From assembly GCF_016734765.1 (NCBI RefSeq), contig NZ_JAERQE010000023.1, positions 1-64,000 on the forward strand: a DNA stretch of 64,000 bases, written 5' to 3'. The DNA comes from Microvirga soli (lineage in GTDB: Bacteria; Pseudomonadota; Alphaproteobacteria; Rhizobiales; Beijerinckiaceae). The notes below the pieces were generated by a model. It searched no databases. It was given only the letters and a program-made list of their open reading frames with translations, and was not told the DNA's origin. Below, one piece after another: positions 1 through 8,527 of the stretch; position 1 is the stretch's first letter; each line of letters starts with the position of its first letter. The translations under genes were made by a program, and so were the position numbers.

Positions 1-117
1 GGGGAGACCACCTCGGCGGCCTCTCAGGTGCTGGGGGCGGCCCAGGAGCTGTCGCGCCACTCCAACGATCTCTCCCGAGAGGTCACAGACTTCCTCCAAG
101 GCGTGAAGGCCGCCTAA
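1..117 (+). CDS. Methyl-accepting chemotaxis protein, C-terminal fragment
   Basis: The window opens inside a gene whose last 38 codons are read in frame 1 and end in TAA at 115-117. The peptide contains SQVLGAAQELSRHSNDLS and ends FLQGVKAA. This is the typical tail of alphaproteobacterial methyl-accepting chemotaxis proteins: a final heptad-repeat helix with small residues and Ser/Gln, then a short F-L-x-x-V-(K/R)-A-A end. Only the end of the signalling helix is visible, so ligand and membrane topology are unknown. A terminator hairpin follows. The family call rests on a short tail and is an inference. Confidence 0.6.
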   Translation, partial: GETTSAASQVLGAAQELSRHSNDLSREVTDFLQGVKAA

Positions 118-194
118 GGACTGGGAGCTTTCCAAGCCGCATGCGGGCCAGCCCCACGCAGCTTGTATCCTCTTAACGGGAAATCTTCTCAAGC

Positions 195-228
195 AGGAGC
201 CGCTGGAAACAGCGGCTCCTTTGCTTTT
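195..228 (+). terminator. Rho-independent terminator after the chemotaxis receptor gene
   Basis: A perfect 10-bp stem (195-204 with 211-220) closes a 6-nt loop and is followed by a T-rich stretch. It lies between the plus-strand receptor tail and the convergent minus-strand MotB-like gene, so it may serve both. Confidence 0.8.
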
Positions 229-242
229 GCTGCCTGTGCAGA

Positions 243-1271
243 TCAGCGCTCAGTCAGCTTCAGTTCGATACGCCGGTTGCGGGCATAGGCCTCTTCGGTC
301 GTGCCGTTGTCGAGAGGCTGGAACTCGCCGAAACCGGTGGCGGCGAGGTGCTTGGGCTGGACGCCGCGGGCGACGAGGGCCTGCACCATTGCGATGGCGC
401 GGGATGACGACAGGGCCCAGTTCGAGGGGAATTGCGGGGTGTTGATGGGGCGCTGGTCGGTGTGGCCGTCGACCCGGATCACCCACGGAATATCGGGCGG
501 AACCTGCTTCTCGAGTTCGATCAGAGCGCTGGCGATACGGTCGATCTCGCCGGAGGCTTCGGGCCGAAGGAAGGCTTGGCCGGCCGGGAACAGCACCTCG
601 GACTGGAATACGAAACGGTCACCGACGATGCGCACATCCGGGCGATTGCCGAGGATCTGGCGCAGGCGGCCGAAGAAGTCGGAGCGGTAGCGGGCGAGTT
701 CCTGAACGCGCTGGGCCAGCGCCACATTGAGGCGGCTGCCGAGATCGGCAATGCGGGCCTGGCTTTCCTTGTCGCGGTTCTCAGAAGCGGAAAGCGCCTC
801 TTCCAGGGCCGCGAGCTGGCGGCGCATGGCGGCGATCTGCTGGTTGAGGATTTCGACCTGGCTCAGCGCCCGGCCCGTCGTCTGGCGCTCGGTCTCGAGC
901 TGCGTGTTCAGCTGATCGGCCTGGACTTGCGCAGCGCCGCCGCTGTCGAGGAGGCTCTGCAGGCGTGCCCGCTCGGCCTCGTTGGCCCGAAGGGTGGTCT
1001 GGAGCGAGGTGACCGTCTCCTCGATGGTGCGCCGACCCGAGCGTTCGAGGGAAAGAAGATCGGTGAGCTCTGCGATCTGGCGGTTCAAACGGTCGAGCAC
1101 CGTGTCGCGGCCCGACAACTCGCGGGACAGGAAGAACTGGCCGACGGTAAAAACCGAGATCAGGAAGATGATGGCGAGCAGCAGCGTGGACAGGGCATCG
1201 ACGAAGCCCGGCCAGTAATTGATCTGGCTGCTGCGCCCGCGCCGCCGTCCGCCTGCGCTCGAGACCGGCAT
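243..1271 (-). CDS. MotB/OmpA-like peptidoglycan-binding inner-membrane protein
   Basis: A 342-residue protein. A short basic N-terminus is followed by one membrane helix (about residues 24-48) beginning FVDALSTLLLA; the Asp near residue 25 sits where MotB-type proteins carry their proton-binding Asp. Residues about 50-185 are coiled coil. The C-terminal OmpA domain has DGHTDQRPIN and GFGEFQPLDN, which resemble the peptidoglycan-binding core. The start codon overlaps the stop of the upstream MotA/ExbB-like gene (ATGA at about 1270), so the two form one ion-driven stator-like complex. The pair probably couples proton flow to an envelope function; a dedicated flagellar role is not shown, because no other flagellar genes are visible. 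Confidence 0.85.
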   Translation of the reverse strand: MPVSSAGGRRRGRSSQINYWPGFVDALSTLLLAIIFLISVFTVGQFFLSRELSGRDTVLDRLNRQIAELTDLLSLERSGRRTIEETVTSLQTTLRANEAERARLQSLLDSGGAAQVQADQLNTQLETERQTTGRALSQVEILNQQIAAMRRQLAALEEALSASENRDKESQARIADLGSRLNVALAQRVQELARYRSDFFGRLRQILGNRPDVRIVGDRFVFQSEVLFPAGQAFLRPEASGEIDRIASALIELEKQVPPDIPWVIRVDGHTDQRPINTPQFPSNWALSSSRAIAMVQALVARGVQPKHLAATGFGEFQPLDNGTTEEAYARNRRIELKLTER

Positions 1272-2236
1272 CAGGGCAGCCTTTCACGGGAGAGGCGGTC
1301 GAGCACCTGCTTCAGCTCCTTCTCGCGGGCGGCTTGCGCCTCCACCCAGTCGCGGATCATCTGCTGCTCGGCCCGCATGTGCTGCACGAGGCCCTGCACG
1401 CCCTCGGCGAGGTTCGCCATGGCCTGTGTGGCAGCCCGTCCGCCTCCGCCGTCATTGACGGCGGCGGTGAGCCGGTTGAGGGCGAGCGTCAGGTCCGGCG
1501 CGGTGCTGCCGGCGCGCAGGGAGGGCTCCGCCGGCGTATCCATGGTGGAGGTGGCGAGCCAGTCCTCCAGCTCTGTGTAGAAGCGGTTCTGAGCCTGGCC
1601 GGCCTGGAGATCGAGGAAGCCGAGGACGAGCGAGCCTGCAAGGCCGAACAGGGAGGCCGAGAAGGACAGGCCCATGCCCTGGAGCGGGCCAGCAAGCGAG
1701 TTCTTGAGTTCGTCGAAGAGAACCGCCGAGTCCTGCCCTGTCCGCAGCGAGGAGATGATGCGGCCAACCGACCCCACCGTGTCGATAAGGCCCCAGAAGG
1801 TGCCGAGCAGGCCCAGAAAGACCAGGAGGCCGGCGAGATAGCGCAGGATCTCCCGGCTCTCATCCAGGCGAGCCCCGATGGAATCGAGCACGGAGCGGGT
1901 TGCCGCGACCGAGAAGCCGGATTGGCCGGGCCGGTTGCCCAGGAGGGCAGCCAGGGGGGCCAGCAGGGCCGGCTGCTCGGGAGCCACCAGCCCTTCCTCG
2001 GTTCGCTGGAGTGTATTGACCCAGCGCACCTCGGGCCTGAGGCGCCACACCTGACGAATGGCCAGCAGGATACCGATGCCCATGATGCCCAGAATCAGGG
2101 CGTTGAGGCCGGGATTGGCCTGGAAGGCCTCCCAGATCTGCCGATAGAGGATGAAAGCGACAAACCCTGCCAGGATAAGGAAGACCGCCATGCGGATCAG
2201 ATAGATCCGCGGTGGGGTAAGGGGTTGATCCGCCAT
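1271..2236 (-). CDS. MotA/TolQ/ExbB-family proton channel protein
   Basis: A 321-residue membrane protein. Two N-terminal helices are at about residues 12-30 and 45-62. A second pair contains LVFLGLLGTFWGLIDTVGSV and a Gly/Ala-rich GLAGSLVLGFLDLQ segment, the hallmark of MotA/TolQ/ExbB channel subunits. The C-terminal third is hydrophilic and probably helical. The start at 2236 is preferred over an in-frame start 57 nt upstream because the family sequence begins there (MADQPLTPP). It is the first gene of a two-gene operon with the MotB/OmpA-like partner. The motor or envelope machine it drives is unknown. Confidence 0.8.
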   Translation of the reverse strand: MADQPLTPPRIYLIRMAVFLILAGFVAFILYRQIWEAFQANPGLNALILGIMGIGILLAIRQVWRLRPEVRWVNTLQRTEEGLVAPEQPALLAPLAALLGNRPGQSGFSVAATRSVLDSIGARLDESREILRYLAGLLVFLGLLGTFWGLIDTVGSVGRIISSLRTGQDSAVLFDELKNSLAGPLQGMGLSFSASLFGLAGSLVLGFLDLQAGQAQNRFYTELEDWLATSTMDTPAEPSLRAGSTAPDLTLALNRLTAAVNDGGGGRAATQAMANLAEGVQGLVQHMRAEQQMIRDWVEAQAAREKELKQVLDRLSRERLP

Positions 2237-2350
2237 CGTTATCCTGTGCGTTCTGGCTTCGGGGCCGCACCAATGTGACCGCGCCCGTCTCAAGGATCAA
2301 GCGCGACCATCGGTTCCTTCGCCTGCACGAACAGAAATATCAGCCGGAAG

Positions 2351-3145
2351 CTAGCCTTTGGCCTTCTTCAGGAGCTTCAGGAGCTCGCGCTGCATGAACT
2401 CGTTACCGCAGGCAATGGACCCCTTGGCCATCGGGTCACTGCCGCCGTCGGCGTCGGACACGAAGCCACCCGCCTCGCGGACCATGAGGATGCCGGCGGC
2501 GATGTCCCAGGTGTTCAGGCCGCGCTCCCAATAGGCATCGAAGCGCCCGCAGGCCACATAGGCGAGGTCGAGGGCTGCCGCGCCCCAGCGGCGCATGCCG
2601 CCCACATTGCCCATGATGGCGGCTTCTTCACGAAGATAAAGGCCGTGATCACCCTTGCCGATGTGAGGCAGACCACAGGCGAAGACTGCATCGGCGAGGT
2701 CGCCGCGGCCCGCCACGCGGATGCGGCGGTTGTTGAGATAGGCGCCCTTGCCGCGTTCGGCGATGAAGAGCTCGTCCTTGGCCGGATCGTAGATCACGCC
2801 GGCAACGATCTGGCCGTCACGCTCCAGGCCGACCGAGATGGCGAACTGGGGCAGGCCGTGCAGGAAGTTCGTGGTGCCGTCGAGCGGGTCGATGTGCCAG
2901 CGGTGGCTGGTATCGGTGCCGACGATGACGCCTTCCTCCTCCATGACGAAGCCGTAGCCGGGGCGGGACTTCTCGAGCGACTCGCGCAGGATCTTTTCCG
3001 CCTTGCGGTCGGCCGCGGACACGAAGTCGCCCGGGCCCTTGCGCGAGACCTGCAGGTTCTCGACCTCGCCGAAATCGCGCTTGAGCGAGCGTGATGCCTT
3101 CATCACGGCATCGGTCATAACGGTCATGAGGGGCGAGCGGATCAT
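2351..3145 (-). CDS. suhB: Inositol monophosphatase family protein (SuhB-like)
   Basis: A 264-residue cytosolic Mg-dependent phosphatase of the IMPase fold. The metal site motif DPLDGTTNF is present, with an upstream FVMEEEG motif supplying a metal-binding Glu and a downstream W-D-I-A-A-G motif (NTWDIAAGILMVREAGG), which is the second family signature. Length is normal for SuhB/CysQ relatives. Substrates of the family include inositol-1-phosphate, and some members act on PAP or fructose-1,6-bisphosphate; the sequence alone does not choose. An AGGA-like site lies upstream of the ATG at 3145. It is separated from the next minus-strand gene by a repeat element. Confidence 0.88.
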   Translation of the reverse strand: MIRSPLMTVMTDAVMKASRSLKRDFGEVENLQVSRKGPGDFVSAADRKAEKILRESLEKSRPGYGFVMEEEGVIVGTDTSHRWHIDPLDGTTNFLHGLPQFAISVGLERDGQIVAGVIYDPAKDELFIAERGKGAYLNNRRIRVAGRGDLADAVFACGLPHIGKGDHGLYLREEAAIMGNVGGMRRWGAAALDLAYVACGRFDAYWERGLNTWDIAAGILMVREAGGFVSDADGGSDPMAKGSIACGNEFMQRELLKLLKKAKG

Positions 3146-3274
3146 CGTGCAGGTCCTGACAAAGAGCGGTTTTCAAAGAGGAACGTGGTCGATGGACCAC
3201 GGCGGGAGGAACGTCAAGCGAAGGATCAACCGGGCAAGGGCTCGAAATGATCCCGCGCCTCGTGATTTTGTGCT

Positions 3275-3386
3275 GGTGTCATCCCCGGCGAGCGTCAGCG
3301 AGGGAAGGGGATCCACGATCACGCCCGACGCGATGGATTCCCTTCCCCCTGCGATGGCTGCGCCATCTCCGGCCGGGAAGGACACT
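3275..3386 (+). repeat. Intergenic palindromic repeat, family A copy 1
   Basis: An imperfect palindrome starts with a GTCATCCCCGGCG end and finishes with a GGCCGGGAAGGACAC end. Its arms carry GGGAAGGGGATCCA and TGGATTCCCTTCCCC. Related copies lie at about 16949, 31638 and 42618. It sits between two minus-strand genes. Confidence 0.8.
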
Positions 3387-3393
3387 TGAGCGA

Positions 3394-4293
3394 TTACCGC
3401 ATCCCCAGGCGCTCGGCCGCCAGCTTCTCGGACCGGGTGCGCTCGTCACTGGTGAGGTTCTTGAGCGCATTGTCGAGCCAGGGATCCGCCAGCCCCTGGG
3501 CCGCCGCCAGGATATGCCAGGCTGCCGCGTCGACCTTGTTGGCCGGCACGCCCCGGCCGGCCACGAGAAGGCGGGCGAGGCGGTTCTGGGCAATGGCGTT
3601 GCCCTTGGCGGCCGCACGGCGGAAGTAGCGGGCGGCCTGGGATTCGCTTGCCGCGACGCCGTCGCCATTGAAGAGCAGGATTGCGTATTCCACCTCGCCG
3701 ACCGAGCTGCCGTTGCGGGCAGCGCGCTCGAACAGGCGCGCGGCCTCACTGGCGTTGCGCTCGACGCCCCGGCCCTTGAGGTAGAGCACGCCCAGGGCAT
3801 GCTGTGCATCCGGGATCTCCGCCTCGGACGCCCTTCTCAGGAGCCCCACAGCCTTCTGCAGGTCGGCGTTCGCCTCGCTGGTGAGCAGGAGCAGGGCGAG
3901 GTTGTGGCTGGCAACCGCGTTGCCCTTGGCGGCCGCTTCCTCGAGCCAGGTGCGGCCCTGCACGGCATTCTTCGGCATGCCGCGCCCGTCGAGGGCCATC
4001 AGGCCCAAAGCGGCCAGTGCATGGGCGTCGCCGCGCTGGGCCGCGAGGCGGTACCACTCGGACGCCTTCTTGGGATCCACCGTGACGCCGAGGCCCTGGT
4101 TGTAGAGCTCGCCCAGCAGGGTCATGGCGGCAGCGTCGTTGTTGTTCTTCTCCAGCCGCAGGTTCGCCTCGCGGAAGGCCGTCTGGTAGAGGCCGCGCTG
4201 ATAGGCGCCGTAGGCTAGATCTGGCTGAGCGGCCGCGCCTGCGGTGGCGGATGCCAGCAGAAGCGAGCCGCCGATGATCCAGGAGAGACGCAT
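3394..4293 (-). CDS. Sel1-repeat (TPR-like) secreted or periplasmic protein
   Basis: A 299-residue protein with an N-terminal signal peptide (hydrophobic stretch at residues 4-20, then GAAAQPD). It is followed by five to six Sel1-like repeats of about 36 residues. Repeat motifs such as A-x-x-x-L-G-x-x-Y/M-x-x-G-x-G-V are visible, for example LGVLYLKGRGVERN and LARLLVAGRGVPAN. Sel1 proteins are helical scaffolds for protein-protein contacts. The gene overlaps the end of the upstream ThiE-like gene by an ATGA at 4293, so the two are co-transcribed. The partner and process are unknown. Confidence 0.85.
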   Translation of the reverse strand: MRLSWIIGGSLLLASATAGAAAQPDLAYGAYQRGLYQTAFREANLRLEKNNNDAAAMTLLGELYNQGLGVTVDPKKASEWYRLAAQRGDAHALAALGLMALDGRGMPKNAVQGRTWLEEAAAKGNAVASHNLALLLLTSEANADLQKAVGLLRRASEAEIPDAQHALGVLYLKGRGVERNASEAARLFERAARNGSSVGEVEYAILLFNGDGVAASESQAARYFRRAAAKGNAIAQNRLARLLVAGRGVPANKVDAAAWHILAAAQGLADPWLDNALKNLTSDERTRSEKLAAERLGMR

Positions 4294-4946
4294 CAGCGCG
4301 ATGCCTCCTGACGCTCCAGGATCGCGGCTGCCGCCTTCACCGCGGCGGCAGGCCCGTCCGGATGCGACCAGACCGCGTCACCGAGCGCTACGAACTCGGC
4401 ATTCGTGGCGGCGAGCGTCTCGACCGCGTCCAAGCTCGGGGCATAGGCCGCGCAAGGCGTCTCGAAGATCTCGGCCCACCAGGAGGCCCGCTCGACCACG
4501 CTCTCGAGGGAGGGGAGGGACCCGTCCGGGCGTGGCTCGCCGAAAAGCAGATAGTCGACCCCGGCTTCGCCGAAGGTCATGGCATCGTCCTTAGTGCGGA
4601 TGGCCCCGACGCCCAGCGCCCGCTCGGATTTCAGCCGGTCGCGCATTTCCCGGACGAGGGCAGGGTCGGCGCCGTTCACGTGCACCCCGTCGGCCCCGCC
4701 GCGGGCCGCGACGGTGGCGAGGTCGACCTTGGCCTCCGAGGCGACGATCACGGCGGCCTCGTGCTCCTGCGCGGCGGGAGCCAGCGCCTTCACCTGGTTG
4801 GTCAGGGTGCGTTCGTCGGCGAGCGCCAGCCGCAGCAGCACGGCGGCCACGGCTCCGGTCGCGCAGGCCTCGGAAAGCTGCGGCGCGAAGGAGGAATCCT
4901 CCAGAACGGGGGTGATGAGGTAGAGGCGGGCGGCGGTATCGGCCAT
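4293..4946 (-). CDS. ThiE-like (thiamine phosphate synthase family) protein, possibly non-canonical
   Basis: A 217-residue TIM-barrel protein resembling thiamine phosphate synthase: it begins RLYLITPV and has VDLATVAARGGADGVHVNG, matching the family's phosphate-side strands. The last conserved block is degenerate. Where ThiE normally has a G-P-x-F-x-T-x-T-K loop after a GADY strand, this protein reads VDYLLFGEPRPDGS. It may therefore not make thiamine phosphate, or may do so with an altered pyrophosphate site. It lies downstream of fba and overlaps the Sel1-repeat gene, with no other thi genes nearby. Confidence 0.7.
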   Translation of the reverse strand: MADTAARLYLITPVLEDSSFAPQLSEACATGAVAAVLLRLALADERTLTNQVKALAPAAQEHEAAVIVASEAKVDLATVAARGGADGVHVNGADPALVREMRDRLKSERALGVGAIRTKDDAMTFGEAGVDYLLFGEPRPDGSLPSLESVVERASWWAEIFETPCAAYAPSLDAVETLAATNAEFVALGDAVWSHPDGPAAAVKAAAAILERQEASR

Positions 4947-5052
4947 GGGTCACGAAGGTTGAGAAAACAAAAGACACCGTTCCCATAACGAAAACGGGGC
5001 CATCTTGCGAGGCCCCGCTTGTCGATCATGATTAAGGCGAAAGCCCGGTCGC

Positions 5053-6141
5053 TTATTCGGCCGCCTGACGGTTGGCGCCGAAGGTCGGGTCGAGCTCGCC
5101 GGAGGCGTAGCGCTTTGCCATCTCGGCCAGGGTGAACACGCGCTTGATCTTCGAGGCCTGGCCGGCGGTATTGAACTCCTGCAGGCGCTGCTTGCAGAGC
5201 TTCGTCATCGCGTCCATGGCGGGCTTCAGATACTTACGGGGGTCGAACTCGCCCGGGTTCTCGGTGAGAACCTTACGGATTTGGCCGGTCATGGCCATGC
5301 GGTTGTCGGTGTCGATGTTGATCTTGCGCACGCCGTGCTTGATGCCGCGCTGGATCTCCTCCACCGGCACGCCCCAGGTCGGCTTCATCTGGCCGCCGTA
5401 CTGGTTGATGATGTCCTGCAGGTCCTGCGGCACCGAGGACGAGCCGTGCATCACCAGATGGGTGTTCGGCAGCTTCTGGTGGATCTCCTCGATGATGTGC
5501 ATCGCGAGGATCGCGCCGTCGGGCTTGCGGGTGAACTTGTAGGCGCCGTGCGAGGTGCCCATGGCAATGGCGAGCGCGTCGACCTTGGTCTCGGCCACGA
5601 ACTTCACGGCCTCGTCGGGGTTCGTCAGCAGCTGGTCGTGGGAGAGCTTGCCCTCGGCGCCGTGGCCGTCCTCGGCCTCGCCTTCACCGGTCTCAAGCGA
5701 GCCGAGCACGCCGAGCTCGCCTTCCACCGAGATGCCGCCGAGATGGGCCATCTCGACCACCTTCCTGGTGACGCCTACGTTGTAGTCCCAGTCGCCCGGG
5801 GTCTTGCCGTCGGCCTTGAGCGAGCCGTCCATCATCACCGAGGTGAAGCCGGCCTGGATCGCCGTCATGCAGGTGGCAGGCTCGTTGCCGTGGTCGAGAT
5901 GCACGCAGACCGGGATATGCGGGTAGATTTCGGTGACCGCGTCCATCATGTGCTTGAGCATGACGTCGTTGGCATAGGAGCGCGCGCCGCGGCTCGCCTG
6001 GATGATCACCGGGGCATCGACCTCGCTGGCCGCCGCCATGATCGCCAGCGCCTGCTCCATGTTGTTGATGTTGAAGGCAGGCACGCCATAGCCTTGCTCG
6101 GCTGCGTGATCCAGAAGCTGCCTCATCGTGATGCGGGCCAT
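5053..6141 (-). CDS. fba: Fructose-bisphosphate aldolase, class II, Calvin-cycle subtype
   Basis: A 362-residue Zn-dependent aldolase for the reversible cleavage of fructose-1,6-bisphosphate (or sedoheptulose-1,7-bisphosphate) into triose phosphates. Metal and catalytic motifs seen are [18 protein letters not shown] and [10 protein letters not shown]. The Lys/Gly-rich phosphate loop also matches class II, and the length fits the CbbA-like subtype. A GGAGG ribosome site precedes the ATG at 6141. It is the fourth gene of a tkt-gap-pgk-fba block but is separated from pgk by 130 bp holding two palindromes, which suggests separate control. Confidence 0.95.
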   Translation of the reverse strand: MARITMRQLLDHAAEQGYGVPAFNINNMEQALAIMAAASEVDAPVIIQASRGARSYANDVMLKHMMDAVTEIYPHIPVCVHLDHGNEPATCMTAIQAGFTSVMMDGSLKADGKTPGDWDYNVGVTRKVVEMAHLGGISVEGELGVLGSLETGEGEAEDGHGAEGKLSHDQLLTNPDEAVKFVAETKVDALAIAMGTSHGAYKFTRKPDGAILAMHIIEEIHQKLPNTHLVMHGSSSVPQDLQDIINQYGGQMKPTWGVPVEEIQRGIKHGVRKINIDTDNRMAMTGQIRKVLTENPGEFDPRKYLKPAMDAMTKLCKQRLQEFNTAGQASKIKRVFTLAEMAKRYASGELDPTFGANRQAAE

Positions 6142-6180
6142 TTGGTCCTCCGTATTGATTTTGGTTTTAAACAGCGCAGA

Positions 6181-6214
6181 AGCTGAACCTCAGCTTAAGC
6201 CATCTGGTTAAGCT
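6181..6214. promoter_or_regulatory. Operator-like nested palindromes upstream of fba
   Basis: AGCTTAA and TTAAGCT arms (6192-6198 and 6208-6214) flank 9 bp. A second small inverted repeat, AGCTGA/TCAGCT, is at 6181-6186/6190-6195. The site lies 50-70 bp upstream of the fba start on the minus strand, where a regulator of carbon metabolism would bind. No regulator is identified from sequence. Confidence 0.4.
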
Positions 6215-6232
6215 ATTTAGGCCACATTTTTG

Positions 6233-6263
6233 CTTGGCAAAGTGGGTTAACCACTTTGCCAAG
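6233..6263. terminator. Perfect 13-bp inverted repeat between pgk and fba
   Basis: A perfect 13-bp inverted repeat with a 5-nt spacer (6233-6245 and 6251-6263) begins 9 bp past the pgk stop on the minus strand. It would fold into a strong hairpin but is not followed by a clear U-tract on either strand. It may be a weak terminator, an mRNA-stabilising hairpin, or an operator. Confidence 0.45.
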
Positions 6264-6271
6264 GCATGGCC

Positions 6272-7462
6272 TCAAGCCCGCAGGGCTTCCACGCCGGGGA
6301 GCGACTTGCCTTCGAGCCATTCGAGGAAGGCGCCGCCGGCCGTCGACACATAGGTGAAGCTGTCCGCGACACCGGCATGGTTGAGGGCCGCCACCGTGTC
6401 GCCGCCGCCGGCGACCGACACGAGCTTGCCGTCCTTGGTGCGCTGGGCGGCATGGCGTGCCGCCGCGACCGTGCCCTGGTCGAAGGGGGCGATCTCGAAG
6501 GCGCCGAGCGGGCCGTTCCAGACCAAGGTCGCCGCGTCGTTGATGGCGGAATTGACACGCTCGACCGACTGCGAGCCCACGTCGAGGATCATCTGATCCT
6601 CGGGGATCGCGTCGATGCCGTAGGTGTGGTTGTGCGCGCCCGCCTTGAACTCGTAGGCGCAGACGCCGTCGACCGGCAGGATGATGGCGCAGTTGGCTTC
6701 CCGTGCCTTCTCGATGATGCGCATCGCGGTGGCGGCGAGATCCTTCTCGGCGAGCGACTTGCCGATGCCGAGACCTGTCGCGTGCACGAAGGTGTTGGCC
6801 ATGCCGCCGCCGATCACCAGGGCATCGACCTTGGTGACGAGGTTTTCGAGCAGGTCGATCTTGGTCGAGACCTTGGCGCCGCCGACAATGGCGACGACCG
6901 GGCGCTTGGGCGCTTCCAGACCCTTGGTCAGGGCGTCGAGCTCCGCCTGCATGGTGCGGCCGGCATAACCCGGCAGCGCGCGGGCCAAGCCCTCGGTGGA
7001 GGCATGCGCCCGGTGAGCCGCCGAGAAGGCATCGTTGACATAAAGGTCGCCGAGCTTGGCCAGTTCCTGAACGAAGGCCGGGTCGTTCTTCTCCTCGCCC
7101 GCATGGAAGCGGGTGTTCTCAAGAAGAAGCACGTCGCCGTCCTTCATGGCATTCACGGCGTTGCTGGCAGCCTCGCCGATGCAATCATCGGCGAAGGCCA
7201 CAGGCTTACCGAGGTGCTGCGAGACCGCTTCCGCAACCGGCTTCAGGGATTCCTTCGGGTCGCGCCCCTTCGGACGTCCGAAATGGGCGAGAAGGATGAC
7301 CTTCCCGCCCTTGTCGGCGATTTCCCGGATGGTGGGCAGGACGCGCTCGATGCGCGTCGCGTCCGTGATCCGGCCGTTCTCCATCGGGACGTTGAGATCT
7401 ACCCGGACGAGAACGCGTTTTCCCTTGACGTCGGCCTGGTCGAGCGTGCGGAAGGCGGTCAT
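6272..7462 (-). CDS. pgk: Phosphoglycerate kinase
   Basis: A 396-residue glycolytic/gluconeogenic enzyme interconverting 1,3-bisphosphoglycerate + ADP and 3-phosphoglycerate + ATP. Family motifs are visible: [10 protein letters not shown] near the N-terminus, [11 protein letters not shown], the [16 protein letters not shown] nucleotide-domain segment, and the C-terminal [12 protein letters not shown] loop. Length is standard. It lies 12 bp downstream of gap and is co-transcribed with it. Confidence 0.97.
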   Translation of the reverse strand: MTAFRTLDQADVKGKRVLVRVDLNVPMENGRITDATRIERVLPTIREIADKGGKVILLAHFGRPKGRDPKESLKPVAEAVSQHLGKPVAFADDCIGEAASNAVNAMKDGDVLLLENTRFHAGEEKNDPAFVQELAKLGDLYVNDAFSAAHRAHASTEGLARALPGYAGRTMQAELDALTKGLEAPKRPVVAIVGGAKVSTKIDLLENLVTKVDALVIGGGMANTFVHATGLGIGKSLAEKDLAATAMRIIEKAREANCAIILPVDGVCAYEFKAGAHNHTYGIDAIPEDQMILDVGSQSVERVNSAINDAATLVWNGPLGAFEIAPFDQGTVAAARHAAQRTKDGKLVSVAGGGDTVAALNHAGVADSFTYVSTAGGAFLEWLEGKSLPGVEALRA

Positions 7463-7474
7463 GAGCAGCCTCCC

Positions 7475-8482
7475 TTAGATGAGCTTCGCCATGGCGATGG
7501 CGGTGTCCGCCATGCGGTTCGAGAAGCCCCACTCGTTGTCGTACCAGGACAGCACGCGCACGAAGTTGCCTTCCATGACCTTGGTCTGATCCATGTGGAA
7601 CACGGAGGAGTGCGGGTCGTGGTTGAAGTCCGACGAGACGTTCGGGGCGTTCGTGTAGCCGAGGATGCCCTTGAGCGGGCCGTCGGCGGCTGCCTTGATC
7701 GCCGCGTTGATCTCTTCCTTCGTGGTGTTCTTCTTGGCCACGAATTTGAAGTCGACCACGGACACGTTCGGGGTCGGCACGCGGATCGACGAGCCATCGA
7801 GCTTGCCGTTGAGATCGGGCAGCACGAGGCCCACGGCCTTGGCGGCACCGGTCGAGGTCGGGATCATGTTCAAGGCCGCCGCGCGGGCGCGGTAGAGGTC
7901 CTTGTGCATCTGATCGAGGGTCGGCTGGTCGTTGGTGTACGAGTGGATCGTGGTCATGAAGCCCTTCTCGATCCCGACCGCATCGTGAAGCACCTTCGCC
8001 ACCGGGGCGAGGCAGTTCGTGGTGCAGGAGGCGTTCGAGATGACCACGTGGTCCTTGGTCAGCTTGTCGTGGTTGACGCCGTAGACGACCGTCAGGTCGG
8101 CGCCGTCGGCGGGGGCCGACACGATGACGCGCTTGGCGCCAGCGGTCAGATGGGCCGAGGCCTTCTCCTTCGAGGTGAAGATGCCGGTGCATTCCATGGC
8201 GATGTCGACGCCGAGCTCCCGGTGCGGCAGGGTCGCCGGGTCCTTGATCGCCGTGACGCGGATCTTCTGGCCGTTGATGACGAGGAACTCGCCATCGACC
8301 TGCACGTCCGCCGGAAAGCGGCCATGAACGGAGTCGAAGCGGAGAAGGTGAGCGTTCGTCTCGACCGGGCCGAGATCGTTGATGGCAACCACCTCGATGT
8401 CCTTGCGGCCGCTTTCCACGATGCCACGGAGGATGTTGCGTCCGATGCGACCGAATCCGTTGATCGCGACCTTCACCGTCAT
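7475..8482 (-). CDS. gap: Glyceraldehyde-3-phosphate dehydrogenase, type I
   Basis: A 335-residue NAD(P)-dependent dehydrogenase. The Rossmann start [10 protein letters not shown] and the AINDLG strand (Asp favouring NAD) are present. The catalytic Cys motif [12 protein letters not shown] and the [10 protein letters not shown] segment with its phosphate-site residues are intact. The C-terminal [13 protein letters not shown] motif is complete. Gene order tkt-gap-pgk-fba is typical of alphaproteobacteria. Confidence 0.97.
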   Translation of the reverse strand: MTVKVAINGFGRIGRNILRGIVESGRKDIEVVAINDLGPVETNAHLLRFDSVHGRFPADVQVDGEFLVINGQKIRVTAIKDPATLPHRELGVDIAMECTGIFTSKEKASAHLTAGAKRVIVSAPADGADLTVVYGVNHDKLTKDHVVISNASCTTNCLAPVAKVLHDAVGIEKGFMTTIHSYTNDQPTLDQMHKDLYRARAAALNMIPTSTGAAKAVGLVLPDLNGKLDGSSIRVPTPNVSVVDFKFVAKKNTTKEEINAAIKAAADGPLKGILGYTNAPNVSSDFNHDPHSSVFHMDQTKVMEGNFVRVLSWYDNEWGFSNRMADTAIAMAKLI

Positions 8483-8527
8483 AGCTTTAGCTCCCTTGTG
8501 TGTTGAGGCCCTGTCTCTTCTCGGGCC

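Noticed and set aside
6266-8506. 746-codon plus-strand frame opposite pgk and gap
   Set aside because: Antisense to two complete glycolytic genes; composition is typical of a GC-rich shadow frame.
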